Shown here piece by piece: positions 1 to 7,217 of a stretch of 21,114 nucleotides of DNA. Under the pieces are notes generated by a model, which was given only the letters and a program-made list of their open reading frames with translations, made no database searches and was not told the origin of the DNA. Made by a program: the position numbers and the translations under genes. Numbering within the stretch: the stretch's first letter is position 1; each line of letters opens with the position of its first letter. The DNA comes from Candidatus Methanogaster sp. UBA203 (GTDB lineage: Archaea > Halobacteriota > Methanosarcinia > Methanosarcinales > Methanogasteraceae), in contig DASC01000119.1 in the NCBI GenBank assembly GCA_002503595.1, positions 1-21,114 of the forward strand. The letters run 5' to 3'.

Positions 1-570
1 TGCGATCATGGCTTCTTTGATAGCGCAAGCCCACGCCATCTGGGTTTTCTTGAGAATCAGCTCTCCTTTCGAGAAAATTAGGAACGATACGTCGCTGCAT
101 AACCCTTTTCCGGGCGTGTATGAAACGCTGATGTACTTATAAGGTGTTAGACCCCTCACACCCATATCTATTTTTTTAATGGAATGCAATGGTATCATCA
201 AGCAATCATCGTCATTCTCCATCATCCCCCTCGTTTCCAGCACCCTCATCCGTTTTCTTATATTCGACAGCAATAATTTGTTACATAGCCACAGCAGTAC
301 AACTATTGCAAAAGGTAGCAATATCCATTGCAAAGTGGTTAGTAGCGAAATGGTTACACCGATTGAAATGAATAAAGCACCCCCGATGCCATATAACCCC
401 CCAAGCGCAGAACATCGGATAAAATAATATTTCGGAGTTTTGATGATCGGTATTATGATAAGATGCTCTTTTGCGAGAGTTACTCCACCTACATAAGTGG
501 AGAAGGGGTGCTGAAGAGTCTTCCTGTCATTGAGGCGACAGATGCTTGTTTCCTTGATAATGGTATTCAT
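1..570 (-). CDS. Partial two-helix membrane protein with PH/GRAM-like strand pattern, running off the left edge
   Basis: Reading the reverse strand from an ATG at 568-570 gives 190 uninterrupted codons to the left edge, so the gene is real but incomplete. The N-terminal part contains HPFSTYVGGVTLAKEHLIII, a strand pattern like the start of PH/GRAM-type lipid-binding folds. Two adjacent hydrophobic stretches follow at about residues 55-95 (for example LFISIGVTISLL and ILLPFAIVVLLWL), then a charged stretch ending in ENDDD, then another strand-rich segment beginning MIPLHSIKKIDMGVRG. I infer a membrane-anchored protein with soluble parts on one face. Its start overlaps the stop of the upstream gene in an ATGA arrangement, so the two are probably translated together. 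Plus-strand reading frames here (179-427, 189-371) are antisense to it. I do not recognise the family with confidence. Confidence 0.6.
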   Translation of the reverse strand, partial: MNTIIKETSICRLNDRKTLQHPFSTYVGGVTLAKEHLIIIPIIKTPKYYFIRCSALGGLYGIGGALFISIGVTISLLTTLQWILLPFAIVVLLWLCNKLLLSNIRKRMRVLETRGMMENDDDCLMIPLHSIKKIDMGVRGLTPYKYISVSYTPGKGLCSDVSFLIFSKGELILKKTQMAWACAIKEAMIA

Positions 571-824
571 TCTATATCACATCCTCTCTCTTTTATTATT
601 CCTCTGGCGATATTCCACATCGGAGCTCTCCTCATGTATTCCCTGCAATCATCACCGTACTTCAAGATATCGTACTCGCTCTCGGTTCTGGCTGACATAC
701 AGAAGCAGAATAACGACACTACGCCAGAAAGCCTTATGGATGGTTTGAGATTTGCGAAAACGGGTTGGAGTAGAAAATGGTGAAGCAACGACCCCCCACT
801 GAAAACATCGAATCTAATCACCAA
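567..824 (-). pseudogene. C-terminal remnant of an isoprenylcysteine carboxyl methyltransferase-like protein
   Basis: Residues about 32-85 of this frame (567-731) end in a hydrophobic stretch and then ARTESEYDILKYGDDCREYM followed by RRAPMW. This matches the typical end of ICMT/phospholipid-methyltransferase-like membrane enzymes: a last helix, an acidic E-x-x-L-x-x-x-YG-x-x-Y/C-x-x-Y segment, then K/R-R-x-P. Family members are usually about 150-220 residues with several membrane helices. Here only the last helix and tail remain, and the first ~31 codons of the frame do not look like the family. The missing front cannot be found in the other reverse frames up to 843, where the divergent ATPase begins, so I call a truncated gene. 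Its stop overlaps the next start (ATGA at 567-570). Confidence 0.5.
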
Positions 825-833
825 CCATACTCG

Positions 834-843
834 ATAAATTTAA
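834..843 (+). promoter_or_regulatory. Archaeal TATA-like box for the AAA ATPase gene
   Basis: The AT-rich box ATAAATTTAA lies about 33 bases before the ATG at 871. This spacing suits an archaeal TATA box with transcription starting a few bases before the ATG. It also argues against the GTG at 844, which would start before the predicted transcript. Confidence 0.45.
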
Positions 844-870
844 GTGTTTTCATCAACCATACTTTACGAA

Positions 871-2193
871 ATGGACGAAAATGCAAGAATCGCTCTGGAA
901 CGGCAGAACCCGTGGTGGTTCGGGAAAGAATTCGACACCGGAATTAACAGGTTACAATCGCACCCCCGGCTCAGGAAATATATGGAAGCCGGAGAGATAC
1001 TCCTGCTTGTTGGTGCCAGGAGGACCGGAAAATCGACACTGGTGTACCAGATAATAAAAGACCTGCTAAAGAGTGGAACGCCGCCGGAAGCCATACTATT
1101 CGTTAATCTCGATGAGCCCCTGTTTCAGAGCAGGTCAAAAGACCCGGCGCACCTGACTGAGTTAATCGAGCATCATCTGGTGCAGCATAGCCACCAGTTG
1201 CACTTTTACCTCTTCCTTGATGAAATACAGAGCCAGCATTACTGGGTGCAGGCAGTAAAGACCCTGCACGATGTCAGGAAGAATATAAAGATTGTGCTCA
1301 CCGGTTCAACATCCACCCTCCTTCAGAGCGAAATAAGCACGAAGCTTTCGGGGAGGTACTTTCACATCACAGTCTATCCACTCTCATTCGAGGAATACTT
1401 AAACTTCAACCATGTCCGGAAACCCACAACCATCGAGACGATCCGGCATTTCGATGATTATCTCGGATATGGGGCGTTTCCACGGGTTGTACTGGAAGAT
1501 GACCGCGATTTGAAACAGGAGATACTGAAAAACTACTTCCAGACCATCTACTTAAAGGACATAATCTACCCGAACAACATCAGGAACAATAAAGATGTGT
1601 TTGACCTGCTGTATTTTGCGATCTCAAATATAGGAAAGACGTTCTCATACTCAAGCATTGGAAAAACACTCGGCATTGCAGCAGAAACTGTGAAAGAATA
1701 TATATGGTATGCGGAAAGTTCGTACCTGTTGTACACACTGACCAAATACGACGTATCTGTGAAAAAACAGCTCGCAAATCCCAAGAAACTGTACTGTCTG
1801 GATACCGGGCTTGTAAATTCAGTATCCTTCAGGTTCTCAGAGAACAGGGGCCGGCTACTTGAGAACCTTGTGTACATAACACTGAGAAGGGAGAACAAAG
1901 AGATATATTATCACAAAGGAAATTATGAATGTGACTTCTTGATAAGAGACGGTCTTAAGGTAACCGAAGCAATTCAGGTAACTGTTTCCTTGCAGGATGA
2001 TGCTACACGGAAAAGAGAGATAAGGGGGTTGTTAGAAGCAATGAAAGTACATAACCTTGACGAAGGTGTAATAATATCTGAGAAGGAATCTGATGTGCTC
2101 GTAATAGGTGACCAAACTATCAGAATCAAACCGGTCTACGAATGGCTCATGCCTAAGTGTGGAAAGAATGCAGAATTAAATGTGTATGGGTGA
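871..2193 (+). CDS. AAA ATPase of the DUF4143 family
   Basis: The protein has about 440 residues if started at the ATG at 871. An in-frame GTG at 844 gives 449 residues but lies too close to the TATA-like box. The N-terminal ATPase domain carries a Walker A (GARRTGKST) and a Walker B (FYLFLDEIQ), followed by a sensor-like LTGSTSTLL and the family's SGRYFHITVYPLSFEEYL. A winged-helix-like segment precedes a C-terminal nuclease-fold domain containing LYCLDTGLVN and YECDFLIRDG...AIQVT. This order (AAA_14 then DUF4143) defines a large family, expanded in archaea, of unknown cellular role. Some members are linked to mobile or toxin-like loci. In the C-terminal domain the E-x-K-type catalytic position reads IQV, so nuclease activity is doubtful. 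The gene appears monocistronic, divergent from the left-edge genes and co-directional with pan. Confidence 0.85.
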   Translation: MDENARIALERQNPWWFGKEFDTGINRLQSHPRLRKYMEAGEILLLVGARRTGKSTLVYQIIKDLLKSGTPPEAILFVNLDEPLFQSRSKDPAHLTELIEHHLVQHSHQLHFYLFLDEIQSQHYWVQAVKTLHDVRKNIKIVLTGSTSTLLQSEISTKLSGRYFHITVYPLSFEEYLNFNHVRKPTTIETIRHFDDYLGYGAFPRVVLEDDRDLKQEILKNYFQTIYLKDIIYPNNIRNNKDVFDLLYFAISNIGKTFSYSSIGKTLGIAAETVKEYIWYAESSYLLYTLTKYDVSVKKQLANPKKLYCLDTGLVNSVSFRFSENRGRLLENLVYITLRRENKEIYYHKGNYECDFLIRDGLKVTEAIQVTVSLQDDATRKREIRGLLEAMKVHNLDEGVIISEKESDVLVIGDQTIRIKPVYEWLMPKCGKNAELNVYG

Positions 2194-2510
2194 ATCCATC
2201 AGTTATGACCCTTGCAATAACCGAATCGGAATCCGAAGAAGTTGCGCTATAGATTCTCCCCGAACTTATGCCACCCTACACTACACGGTCCGGATATCAC
2301 CTTGATTGCGTAATAAGGTGCCGCGCAATCGATCGATACATCCTGCGAGGTCTTATTATGGAATTAACACTTCTGGCGAGATCAGATAACATCCGATACC
2401 GTATCGTATCTCGTAGATCCCCATTATACGTTCAATCGCTCTGAAGCCGTTCTTCTCGAATGCGTTAACATTGCCGAAGGCATCGATCTGACCCCCTCCA
2501 CAACTGCAAT
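2194..2510. other. Intergenic stretch with a possible minus-strand gene remnant (about 2356-2510)
   Basis: No complete gene is visible between the ATPase and pan. On the reverse strand, about 2510 to 2356, an open frame reads GQIDAFGNVNAFEKNGF, then RAIERIMGIYEIRYGIG, and ends CYLISPEVLIP before a stop. Its composition looks like real protein sequence. The same frame continues into the pan coding region as an antisense shadow, so only the last ~50 residues could be genuine, as the 3' end of a lost gene. I do not recognise the family. The rest contains only short inverted repeats (CACCTT/AAGGTG around 2301-2323) and nothing else I can name. Confidence 0.25.
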
Positions 2511-2518
2511 CTTTATAT
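2511..2518 (+). promoter_or_regulatory. TATA box of pan
   Basis: CTTTATAT is centred about 27 bases before the pan ATG at 2542. Transcription would then start within a few bases of the ATG, so the mRNA is predicted to be leaderless or nearly so. No Shine-Dalgarno sequence precedes the start, which agrees. Confidence 0.6.
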
Positions 2519-2541
2519 CCCGAGACTGCCTTTTTATAGTT

Positions 2542-3768
2542 ATGGCAGAGACCGCGGAAGTAGAAGTACCAACAGAGGCACCATCGAGACCAATCGACCG
2601 GATCGATTCCAGTGCTGCTGATCTGATGAACACGATGACATCGCTGCACGACCAGATCGCCACGCTTAGGATGCAGAACAGCGAGTATCAGGCACGGTTG
2701 CTCGATCTGATGGTTGCAAACGAAAGTCTCCAGAAACAGGTAATAGCTCTCAATAAACGAATCGAAGACTCCACAAAGCCGCCGCTTTTCATCGCAAGCG
2801 TTCTCGAGGTGCGGGACCGGGAGGCACTCATCAGGCAGCACGGGAACAATCAGGAGTTGCTTGTCGAGTATGATAAGAAGCTGGAGGTCGGGATGCGTGT
2901 TGCCGTGAATAACGACCTGCAGATAATACGCGTCCTCGCAGGCACGATCGATGAGCGTGCACTGATCATGGAGGTGATCGACGATCCGGACGCCGAATAC
3001 GAAAAGATCGGCGGGCTCGATAGCCAGATTCAGGAGGTGAGGGAGACTGTGGAACTGCCGCTAACGTCACCGGAACTCTTCGAGACCGTCGGGATCGAGC
3101 CGCCGCGCGGCGTGCTCCTGTACGGTCCGCCCGGCACAGGAAAGACCCTGCTTGCAAAGGCGGTGGCGCACCATGCCGATGCCACTTTCATCAAGATGTC
3201 AGGGTCAGAACTGGTGCACAAGTTCATCGGCGAGGGCGCCCGTCTCGTCAGGGATGTCTTCCAGCTTGCGCGGGAGAAGTCGCCAACCATCCTCTTCGTC
3301 GATGAGATCGATGCCGTCGGCGGACGTCGCACGCACGATGGCACCGTGGGTTCGGCAGAGGTGAACCGCACCATGACCCAGATCCTGACAGAACTGGACG
3401 GCTTTGGGGAGCGGGGCGATGTGCGGGTGATGGCGGCAACCAACCGGATTGATCTCCTGGATCCTGCATTGCTGCGCCCGGGCAGGTTTGACCGGGTGAT
3501 AGAGATTCCTGCGCCAAACGAAGCCGGACGGCTTCAGATTCTTTCGATTCACACGAAGAACATGTCGCTTGCCAGTGATGTCGATCTTGAGACCATTGCC
3601 GCGGAAACCGATGCCGCAACCGGTGCAGGCTTAAAGATCATTGTCACTGAAGCCGGCATGAATGCGATACGCAACAAGCGGCACGAAGTCTCGATGGATG
3701 ATTTCAGGTATGCGCTTGATAAGTTGGCGAAAGAGGAGAAGAACGAGCCGTACGGGATGTTTGTGTGA
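2542..3768 (+). CDS. pan: Proteasome-activating nucleotidase (PAN)
   Basis: This 408-residue protein is the archaeal counterpart of the 26S proteasome Rpt ATPases. It forms a hexameric ring that unfolds proteins with ATP and feeds them into the 20S core in the cytoplasm. In order there is an acidic N-terminus, a heptad-rich coiled coil (about 27-77), an OB-fold region (about 80-145) and the AAA domain. The AAA domain has Walker A GPPGTGKT (195-202), pore loop HKFIGEGA, Walker B ILFVDEID (250-257), sensor-1 Asn in AATNRID, and arginine fingers in LLRPGRFDR. The length is normal for the family. The last three residues are M-F-V, so the usual HbYX docking tail has Phe in place of Tyr. The ATG at 2542 fits the TATA box. 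The gene is convergent with the hisS fragment, 9 bases from its stop. Confidence 0.95.
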   Translation: MAETAEVEVPTEAPSRPIDRIDSSAADLMNTMTSLHDQIATLRMQNSEYQARLLDLMVANESLQKQVIALNKRIEDSTKPPLFIASVLEVRDREALIRQHGNNQELLVEYDKKLEVGMRVAVNNDLQIIRVLAGTIDERALIMEVIDDPDAEYEKIGGLDSQIQEVRETVELPLTSPELFETVGIEPPRGVLLYGPPGTGKTLLAKAVAHHADATFIKMSGSELVHKFIGEGARLVRDVFQLAREKSPTILFVDEIDAVGGRRTHDGTVGSAEVNRTMTQILTELDGFGERGDVRVMAATNRIDLLDPALLRPGRFDRVIEIPAPNEAGRLQILSIHTKNMSLASDVDLETIAAETDAATGAGLKIIVTEAGMNAIRNKRHEVSMDDFRYALDKLAKEEKNEPYGMFV

Positions 3769-3777
3769 CTCTTTACT

Positions 3778-3971
3778 TTACGGGAGGTCGAGAAATGCCG
3801 ATTCGCCGCGACTTATTGGGCGATCTTCTCCCTCTCGGTCGCCCATGATCCGCAGAACCGCATCCTCGAAGCCCAGTATCTCCTGCTCTCCGGTCTGCAT
3901 ATCCCGCAGCGTGACCATGCCTGCAGCGACTTCCTGCGCCCCGACGATCACCGCGTAATCCGCACCGATCG
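3778..3971 (-). pseudogene. Orphan 3' end of a second hisS copy
   Basis: The reverse strand encodes IGADYAVIVGAQEVAAGMVT, then LRDMQTGEQEILGF and EDAVLRIMG. This corresponds to about residues 363-402 of the intact histidyl-tRNA synthetase at 5813-7045, then a short unrelated tail ending ...SAFLDLP with TAA at 3778-3780. By my count 109 of 124 bases match between 3848-3971 and 5838-5961. Similarity stops abruptly at 3971. Immediately upstream the frame shows a TAG and no usable start, so it is not a gene. It is the anticodon-binding-domain end of a hisS that was once continuous and convergent with pan. The ~12% divergence says the intact gene's 3' end is not a recent copy of this one. The 79-residue frame at 3773-4012 is another frame of the same DNA. 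Confidence 0.88.
3848..3971. repeat. Direct repeat, copy 1 (hisS 3' end)
   Basis: This copy matches 5838-5961 in the same orientation with an offset of 1990 bases, about 88% identical by hand count. The longest exact run is 30 bases (3897-3926 against 5887-5916), followed by a 23-base run (3938-3960). The two copies bracket the nuclease gene. Confidence 0.9.
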
Positions 3972-3984
3972 GGCGTGTAACATT

Positions 3985-4018
3985 GTCCCACTATGCCGTA
4001 ATAGTCCAGCATTGGGAC
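3985..4018. repeat. Imperfect hairpin at the junction between the nuclease gene and the hisS remnant
   Basis: On the plus strand GTCCCA (3985-3990), a two-base bulge and ATGC pair with GCAT and TGGGAC (4009-4018). This leaves about ten base pairs and a 12-base loop. It starts 13 bases beyond the nuclease stop codon and 14 bases from the end of the hisS similarity. It could be a transcript-end structure for the nuclease gene or part of the insertion boundary. There is no U-tract, so a plain terminator is not assured. Confidence 0.5.
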
Positions 4019-4030
4019 GCGTGCAGCATT

Positions 4031-5758
4031 TCATATCGTCGCAAGATCGTAAATCTTGACCAGTGCAATATCTTCATTGGCGTTTGAACGATCTTTTTTG
4101 ACTTTCAGATAGAAGTAGTCCTTTGGCATGACCGGATTGTCTGCATATCCCCAGTCCACTGTGTTCTTGTTACCCTGATTCCAATAAACCCCGGTTGGCC
4201 AATTCTCAAGAATGTCGCGCTTGAAGAAGACTGCCGTACCAAAAACCGGACAGCCCCATTCTCTAGATGCTCCTGCAAAACCATGCTTGGCAAAGTATGA
4301 AGCTCCAGAAGGACCTTTTCCCGGCGGATGGAAGCAATGCACCAGATTCAAAACGACATCCACGCAAGGGTTGGGGAGATTTTTGTGCCGGATCCCATAA
4401 ATGTCATAACACACGCACATATAATATTTGACGCCGTTCAACTCGAAGATTCGGGATTTGCCGTCTTCTTTGGCTAAACAGTCCGTTGCAAGTTCGACAC
4501 ATCCCCTTTCCTGCGGTGCTGGATGGAACTTTCGCCCCATAGCCTTGATGTCATCCTTGTCGACCGCTAAGCCGATCTGAGTGTTGCCACGATCAGCCCC
4601 CATGCTGCCATCGATACCAATACAAACAAATATATGCCCCTCGATCGCTCCAAGAAGGTCTCCGATCTTCTTTTCAGCCCAATTGTATATTGTGCGTGGC
4701 TCCTTTTTATCGGTGTAAAACCACCCACCCGGAAACAAAATAACCCCATCTCCATGCGTTTCTCTGGAAATACGATTCACAATTTCAGATAACGCTCTCA
4801 TCCTCTCATTATGCGGATAGTCCTTGTCGTCATCGGATTGAAGGGTGACTGTCGCAACCCAGCCATTCAAATCTTTCCTTCTGCGGTCAATGATATTCCT
4901 GAATCTTGCAACATCATTCGGATCATCCGGATTTAAACTGCACCACTGCATCTCATTCGAATAAAGCCTGACTGTTGGCTTCAAACCTTTGATTTCCGGC
5001 AAGAAATCCCTCAGCGTATCGTACCACGCGCGCTGCTCATCTCTGTCGCGTGGGTCATTATCCTTTGAATGATGTTTATCGCAAAAAGCAATCCATTTCG
5101 CCGATGAAAAACCCAGTTCGAGATTAGGAGGATAATTCTGAAGCGATATTTTTCTTGGAATTGTGAAATGCTGAGATTCGTCGAACTCTACGATAAATCC
5201 CGCGTCCGGAACAAAAAAGTCGCATGGATGGAGGGTGGACTTCCTTACAAAATCCTCATGACCTCTGTACTTCTGGAGTTCTGAAAAAATTTCCTTGAGC
5301 TTTTGATAGAATGGGGTATCGACATATTCCTCAACATCGGTCCTTACTTCAACTTTGTAATCGCTCTCCACACTGCCATAAATCTTTTCAAGCATTCTTT
5401 TGACGGTAACTTTACAGTCAGGGCATCTCTCGCCACGATGTCCCTTTTGCGATACCTTATCAGGAAGTTTCTTTTTGGGAGATATCGACTTGCCCTTTGA
5501 GGGAGATACCTCCACAATATCGAATCCCAGTTTTCTCAAAAAGTTATTTGTTTCCGGTCCACCACTAAATCTCGAAGAATCTAGTTCCTCTCCATTAGCA
5601 AACTTATTGGCTAAAGATATCGCATATTTTGGTGGATACGGTTTTCCCTCAAACTCAAGGAAAAATCCTTTTAATCCTCTATGAGATGGAACCCCCTCTG
5701 AATCGATTTTCTGCACAGCCTCGATGATATGCTCCCTTTCTATATTTGGTGGTATCAT
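4031..5758 (-). CDS. Putative restriction nuclease: McrA-like head, PD-(D/E)XK-like domain, nitrilase-like C-terminal domain
   Basis: The 575-residue protein shows three parts. Residues 1-84 (MIPPNIEREHIIEAVQKI, YPPKYAISLANKFANGEELD, NNFLRKLGFDIV) match the ScoMcrA-like N-terminal head domain of modification-dependent restriction enzymes. Residues ~108-290 hold RCPDCKVTVKRMLEKIYG and then HPCDFFVPDAGFIVEFDESQ, with D180 and E191 placed as in DUF559/Vsr-like PD-(D/E)XK nucleases. Residues ~300-575 follow the carbon-nitrogen hydrolase (nitrilase) pattern: GVILFPGGWF, GRKFHPAPQE (K410) and YYMCVCYDIYG (C450). The usual catalytic Glu after FP is Gly, so it may sense or bind rather than catalyse. 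I infer an antiphage role, cleaving modified foreign DNA. A GGGGAG ribosome site lies at 5768-5773. The AT-rich composition contrasts with hisS and pan. The gene lies between two hisS 3' ends and follows hisS by 54 bases. Confidence 0.72.
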   Translation of the reverse strand: MIPPNIEREHIIEAVQKIDSEGVPSHRGLKGFFLEFEGKPYPPKYAISLANKFANGEELDSSRFSGGPETNNFLRKLGFDIVEVSPSKGKSISPKKKLPDKVSQKGHRGERCPDCKVTVKRMLEKIYGSVESDYKVEVRTDVEEYVDTPFYQKLKEIFSELQKYRGHEDFVRKSTLHPCDFFVPDAGFIVEFDESQHFTIPRKISLQNYPPNLELGFSSAKWIAFCDKHHSKDNDPRDRDEQRAWYDTLRDFLPEIKGLKPTVRLYSNEMQWCSLNPDDPNDVARFRNIIDRRRKDLNGWVATVTLQSDDDKDYPHNERMRALSEIVNRISRETHGDGVILFPGGWFYTDKKEPRTIYNWAEKKIGDLLGAIEGHIFVCIGIDGSMGADRGNTQIGLAVDKDDIKAMGRKFHPAPQERGCVELATDCLAKEDGKSRIFELNGVKYYMCVCYDIYGIRHKNLPNPCVDVVLNLVHCFHPPGKGPSGASYFAKHGFAGASREWGCPVFGTAVFFKRDILENWPTGVYWNQGNKNTVDWGYADNPVMPKDYFYLKVKKDRSNANEDIALVKIYDLATI

Positions 5759-5795
5759 TTTCCAAAACTCCCCACAACACCATGATTGGTAATAC

Positions 5796-5805
5796 CATAT
5801 GTAAA
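5796..5805 (-). promoter_or_regulatory. Possible TATA box and ribosome site for the nuclease gene
   Basis: On the reverse strand TTTACATATG lies about 42 bases before the ATG at 5758, and GGGGAG (5768-5773) lies about 10 bases before it. The predicted transcript would begin just ahead of the ribosome site. The gene could therefore be expressed on its own even though it directly follows hisS. This rests on pattern only. Confidence 0.35.
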
Positions 5806-5812
5806 TGACGTA

Positions 5813-7045
5813 TCATAAATGCACCGAATCATTAATAATCCGCGCAATCGCCGCCTCAAGCCCGAGCATCTCCTGCTCTCCTGTCCGCATATCCCGCAGC
5901 GTGACCATGCCTGCAGAGACTTCCTGTGCCCCGACGATCACCGCGTAATCGGCACCGATCGCATCGGCATGTTTCAGTTGCTGCCCGAACTTCCTGCCGC
6001 TGATATCGATCGTGGTGCACACGCCCGCGTCATCCCGCAGCCTGCTTGCAACCCGGATCGCGTCCTCTACCACATCCGGCAGATAAACAACCACTACCCG
6101 CGGCTCATGCGGCGGCTCGATCCCGCATACCTCAAGCACCCTGTCAAACCCGATTCCAAAGCCGCATGATGGCGTCTCGCTGCCGCCGAAGAGTTGCGCG
6201 AGCCGGTACGTGCCGCCGCCGCAGATCTGGTTCTGTGCGCCGAGTCCTGCCGCGTACATCTCAAAGACCATGCCGGTGTAGTAGTCAAGCCCTCTCACGA
6301 TCCCGAAATCGACCTCGTAACGGGCGCCGTAGTGATCCAGCACAGAGAGCGTCTCCTGAAGCTCGTCAAGCGGCTGCGCATCACCGGTGATCGATCTGGC
6401 TTCATCGATATCCGCATCGAGAAGTGCTGGCAGACGCTCCCGCAGATCCGGTTGATCCGAAAGCAGCATCCGAAGACCATCGATGTCCTTCTTGTCCATC
6501 AGCCGCATCGCCTCTGCCTGCACCTGCGCGTCCAGATCCTGAAGCAGCCCGCGAACGACGCCGAGATGCCCGATGCGGAGGTCAGCCTCGATTCCGATAT
6601 CCGAAACCATGGCGGCTGCGAGTGCGATCGCCTCTGCTTCGGCTTCAGCACGGTCGCTGCCGATCAACTCGACGCCAAACTGCCAGAACTCCCGGAATCT
6701 TCCTTTCTGCGGGCGTTCGTACCGAAAGCAGTTCTCGAAGTAGTAGAGCCGGATCGGCTTTGGCGATACCGACATCTCGTTTACGTACATGCGAAGCACT
6801 GGTGCTGTCAGTTCAGGGCGGAGCGCGATATCCCTTCCGCCTTTGTCCTTGAATGTGTATAATTCATCAACGATCGCTTCGCCTGATTTGATCGTGAAGA
6901 GTTCGGTGTGCTCGAATGTGGGGGTCTTCACTTCTTCGTAGCCCCAGTGCTCTGCGGTTCCTCGCATTCGGTTCTCGATGTATCTGCGCTTCTCTGTTTC
7001 CGCGGGGGTGAAGTCGCGGGTGCCTCGTGGTCGCTGTAGTTTCAT
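5813..7045 (-). CDS. hisS: Histidyl-tRNA synthetase
   Basis: The 410-residue class II synthetase charges tRNA-His in the cytoplasm. It begins MKLQRPRGTRDFTP, the standard family start. Motif 2 is YYFENCFRYERPQKGRFREF (101-120), the histidine-specific loop is RGLDYYTG (251-258), and motif 3 is SCGFGIGFDRV. The C-terminal anticodon-binding domain includes ISGRKFGQQLKHADAIGADY and ends in INDSVHL. The length is normal for archaea. No Shine-Dalgarno sequence is evident before the start. The gene is GC-rich like pan and topA, unlike its AT-rich neighbours on both sides. Its last ~40 codons are duplicated as a remnant beside pan, so the 3' end may be chimeric, supplied by the DNA that brought the nuclease gene. 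The large plus-strand frames here (6194-6862 and others) are antisense shadows. Confidence 0.95.
   Translation of the reverse strand: MKLQRPRGTRDFTPAETEKRRYIENRMRGTAEHWGYEEVKTPTFEHTELFTIKSGEAIVDELYTFKDKGGRDIALRPELTAPVLRMYVNEMSVSPKPIRLYYFENCFRYERPQKGRFREFWQFGVELIGSDRAEAEAEAIALAAAMVSDIGIEADLRIGHLGVVRGLLQDLDAQVQAEAMRLMDKKDIDGLRMLLSDQPDLRERLPALLDADIDEARSITGDAQPLDELQETLSVLDHYGARYEVDFGIVRGLDYYTGMVFEMYAAGLGAQNQICGGGTYRLAQLFGGSETPSCGFGIGFDRVLEVCGIEPPHEPRVVVVYLPDVVEDAIRVASRLRDDAGVCTTIDISGRKFGQQLKHADAIGADYAVIVGAQEVSAGMVTLRDMRTGEQEMLGLEAAIARIINDSVHL
5838..5961. repeat. Direct repeat, copy 2 (inside hisS 3' end)
   Basis: This is the partner of 3848-3971. It lies wholly within the coding region of intact hisS, near its 3' end, and similarity breaks at 5961/5962 although hisS itself continues. 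The left limit, 5838, is 25 bases from the hisS stop. Confidence 0.9.
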
Positions 7046-7217
7046 GTGTGTGGGGTCCTCAGGTAGGGGTATTCGGTTATTGGGATATGATTCCTGTTCT
7101 TACGATTCTGAATTCTATTTTTTGGAGCATCTCTTTGGGAATTTCATCACATTGCTACTTCCGCAACAAAAGTTTCTACGTGAAATTAATTATTATATCT
7201 TATTCATTTCTTGTTGT
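7046..7217. other. Intergenic region between the helicase operon and hisS
   Basis: This is 172 bases of mostly AT-rich DNA between the helicase stop and the hisS start. On the reverse strand there is a TATA-like ATCATATCCC around 7085-7094, about 40 bases before the hisS ATG, which could drive hisS. I see no strong hairpin-plus-T-tract terminator after the helicase gene and no RNA gene. Confidence 0.3.

Noticed and set aside
179..427. Plus-strand frames near the left edge
   Set aside because: The reverse strand here is one continuous 190-codon frame with membrane helices and a coupled start, which is far better supported.
844..870. GTG start for the AAA ATPase
   Set aside because: The TATA-like box ends at 843, so a transcript would start after this GTG. 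The ATG at 871 begins a normal-looking protein.
2356..2841. 161-residue minus-strand frame as a full gene
   Set aside because: Most of it is antisense to the pan coding region and promoter. Only the last ~50 codons outside pan could be genuine.
3773..4012. 79-residue minus-strand frame beside pan
   Set aside because: It is out of frame with the hisS remnant, which explains the DNA fully through homology.
6194..6862. 222-residue plus-strand frame
   Set aside because: It lies antisense to the intact hisS gene and has no recognisable motifs. It is a product of GC-rich codon bias.
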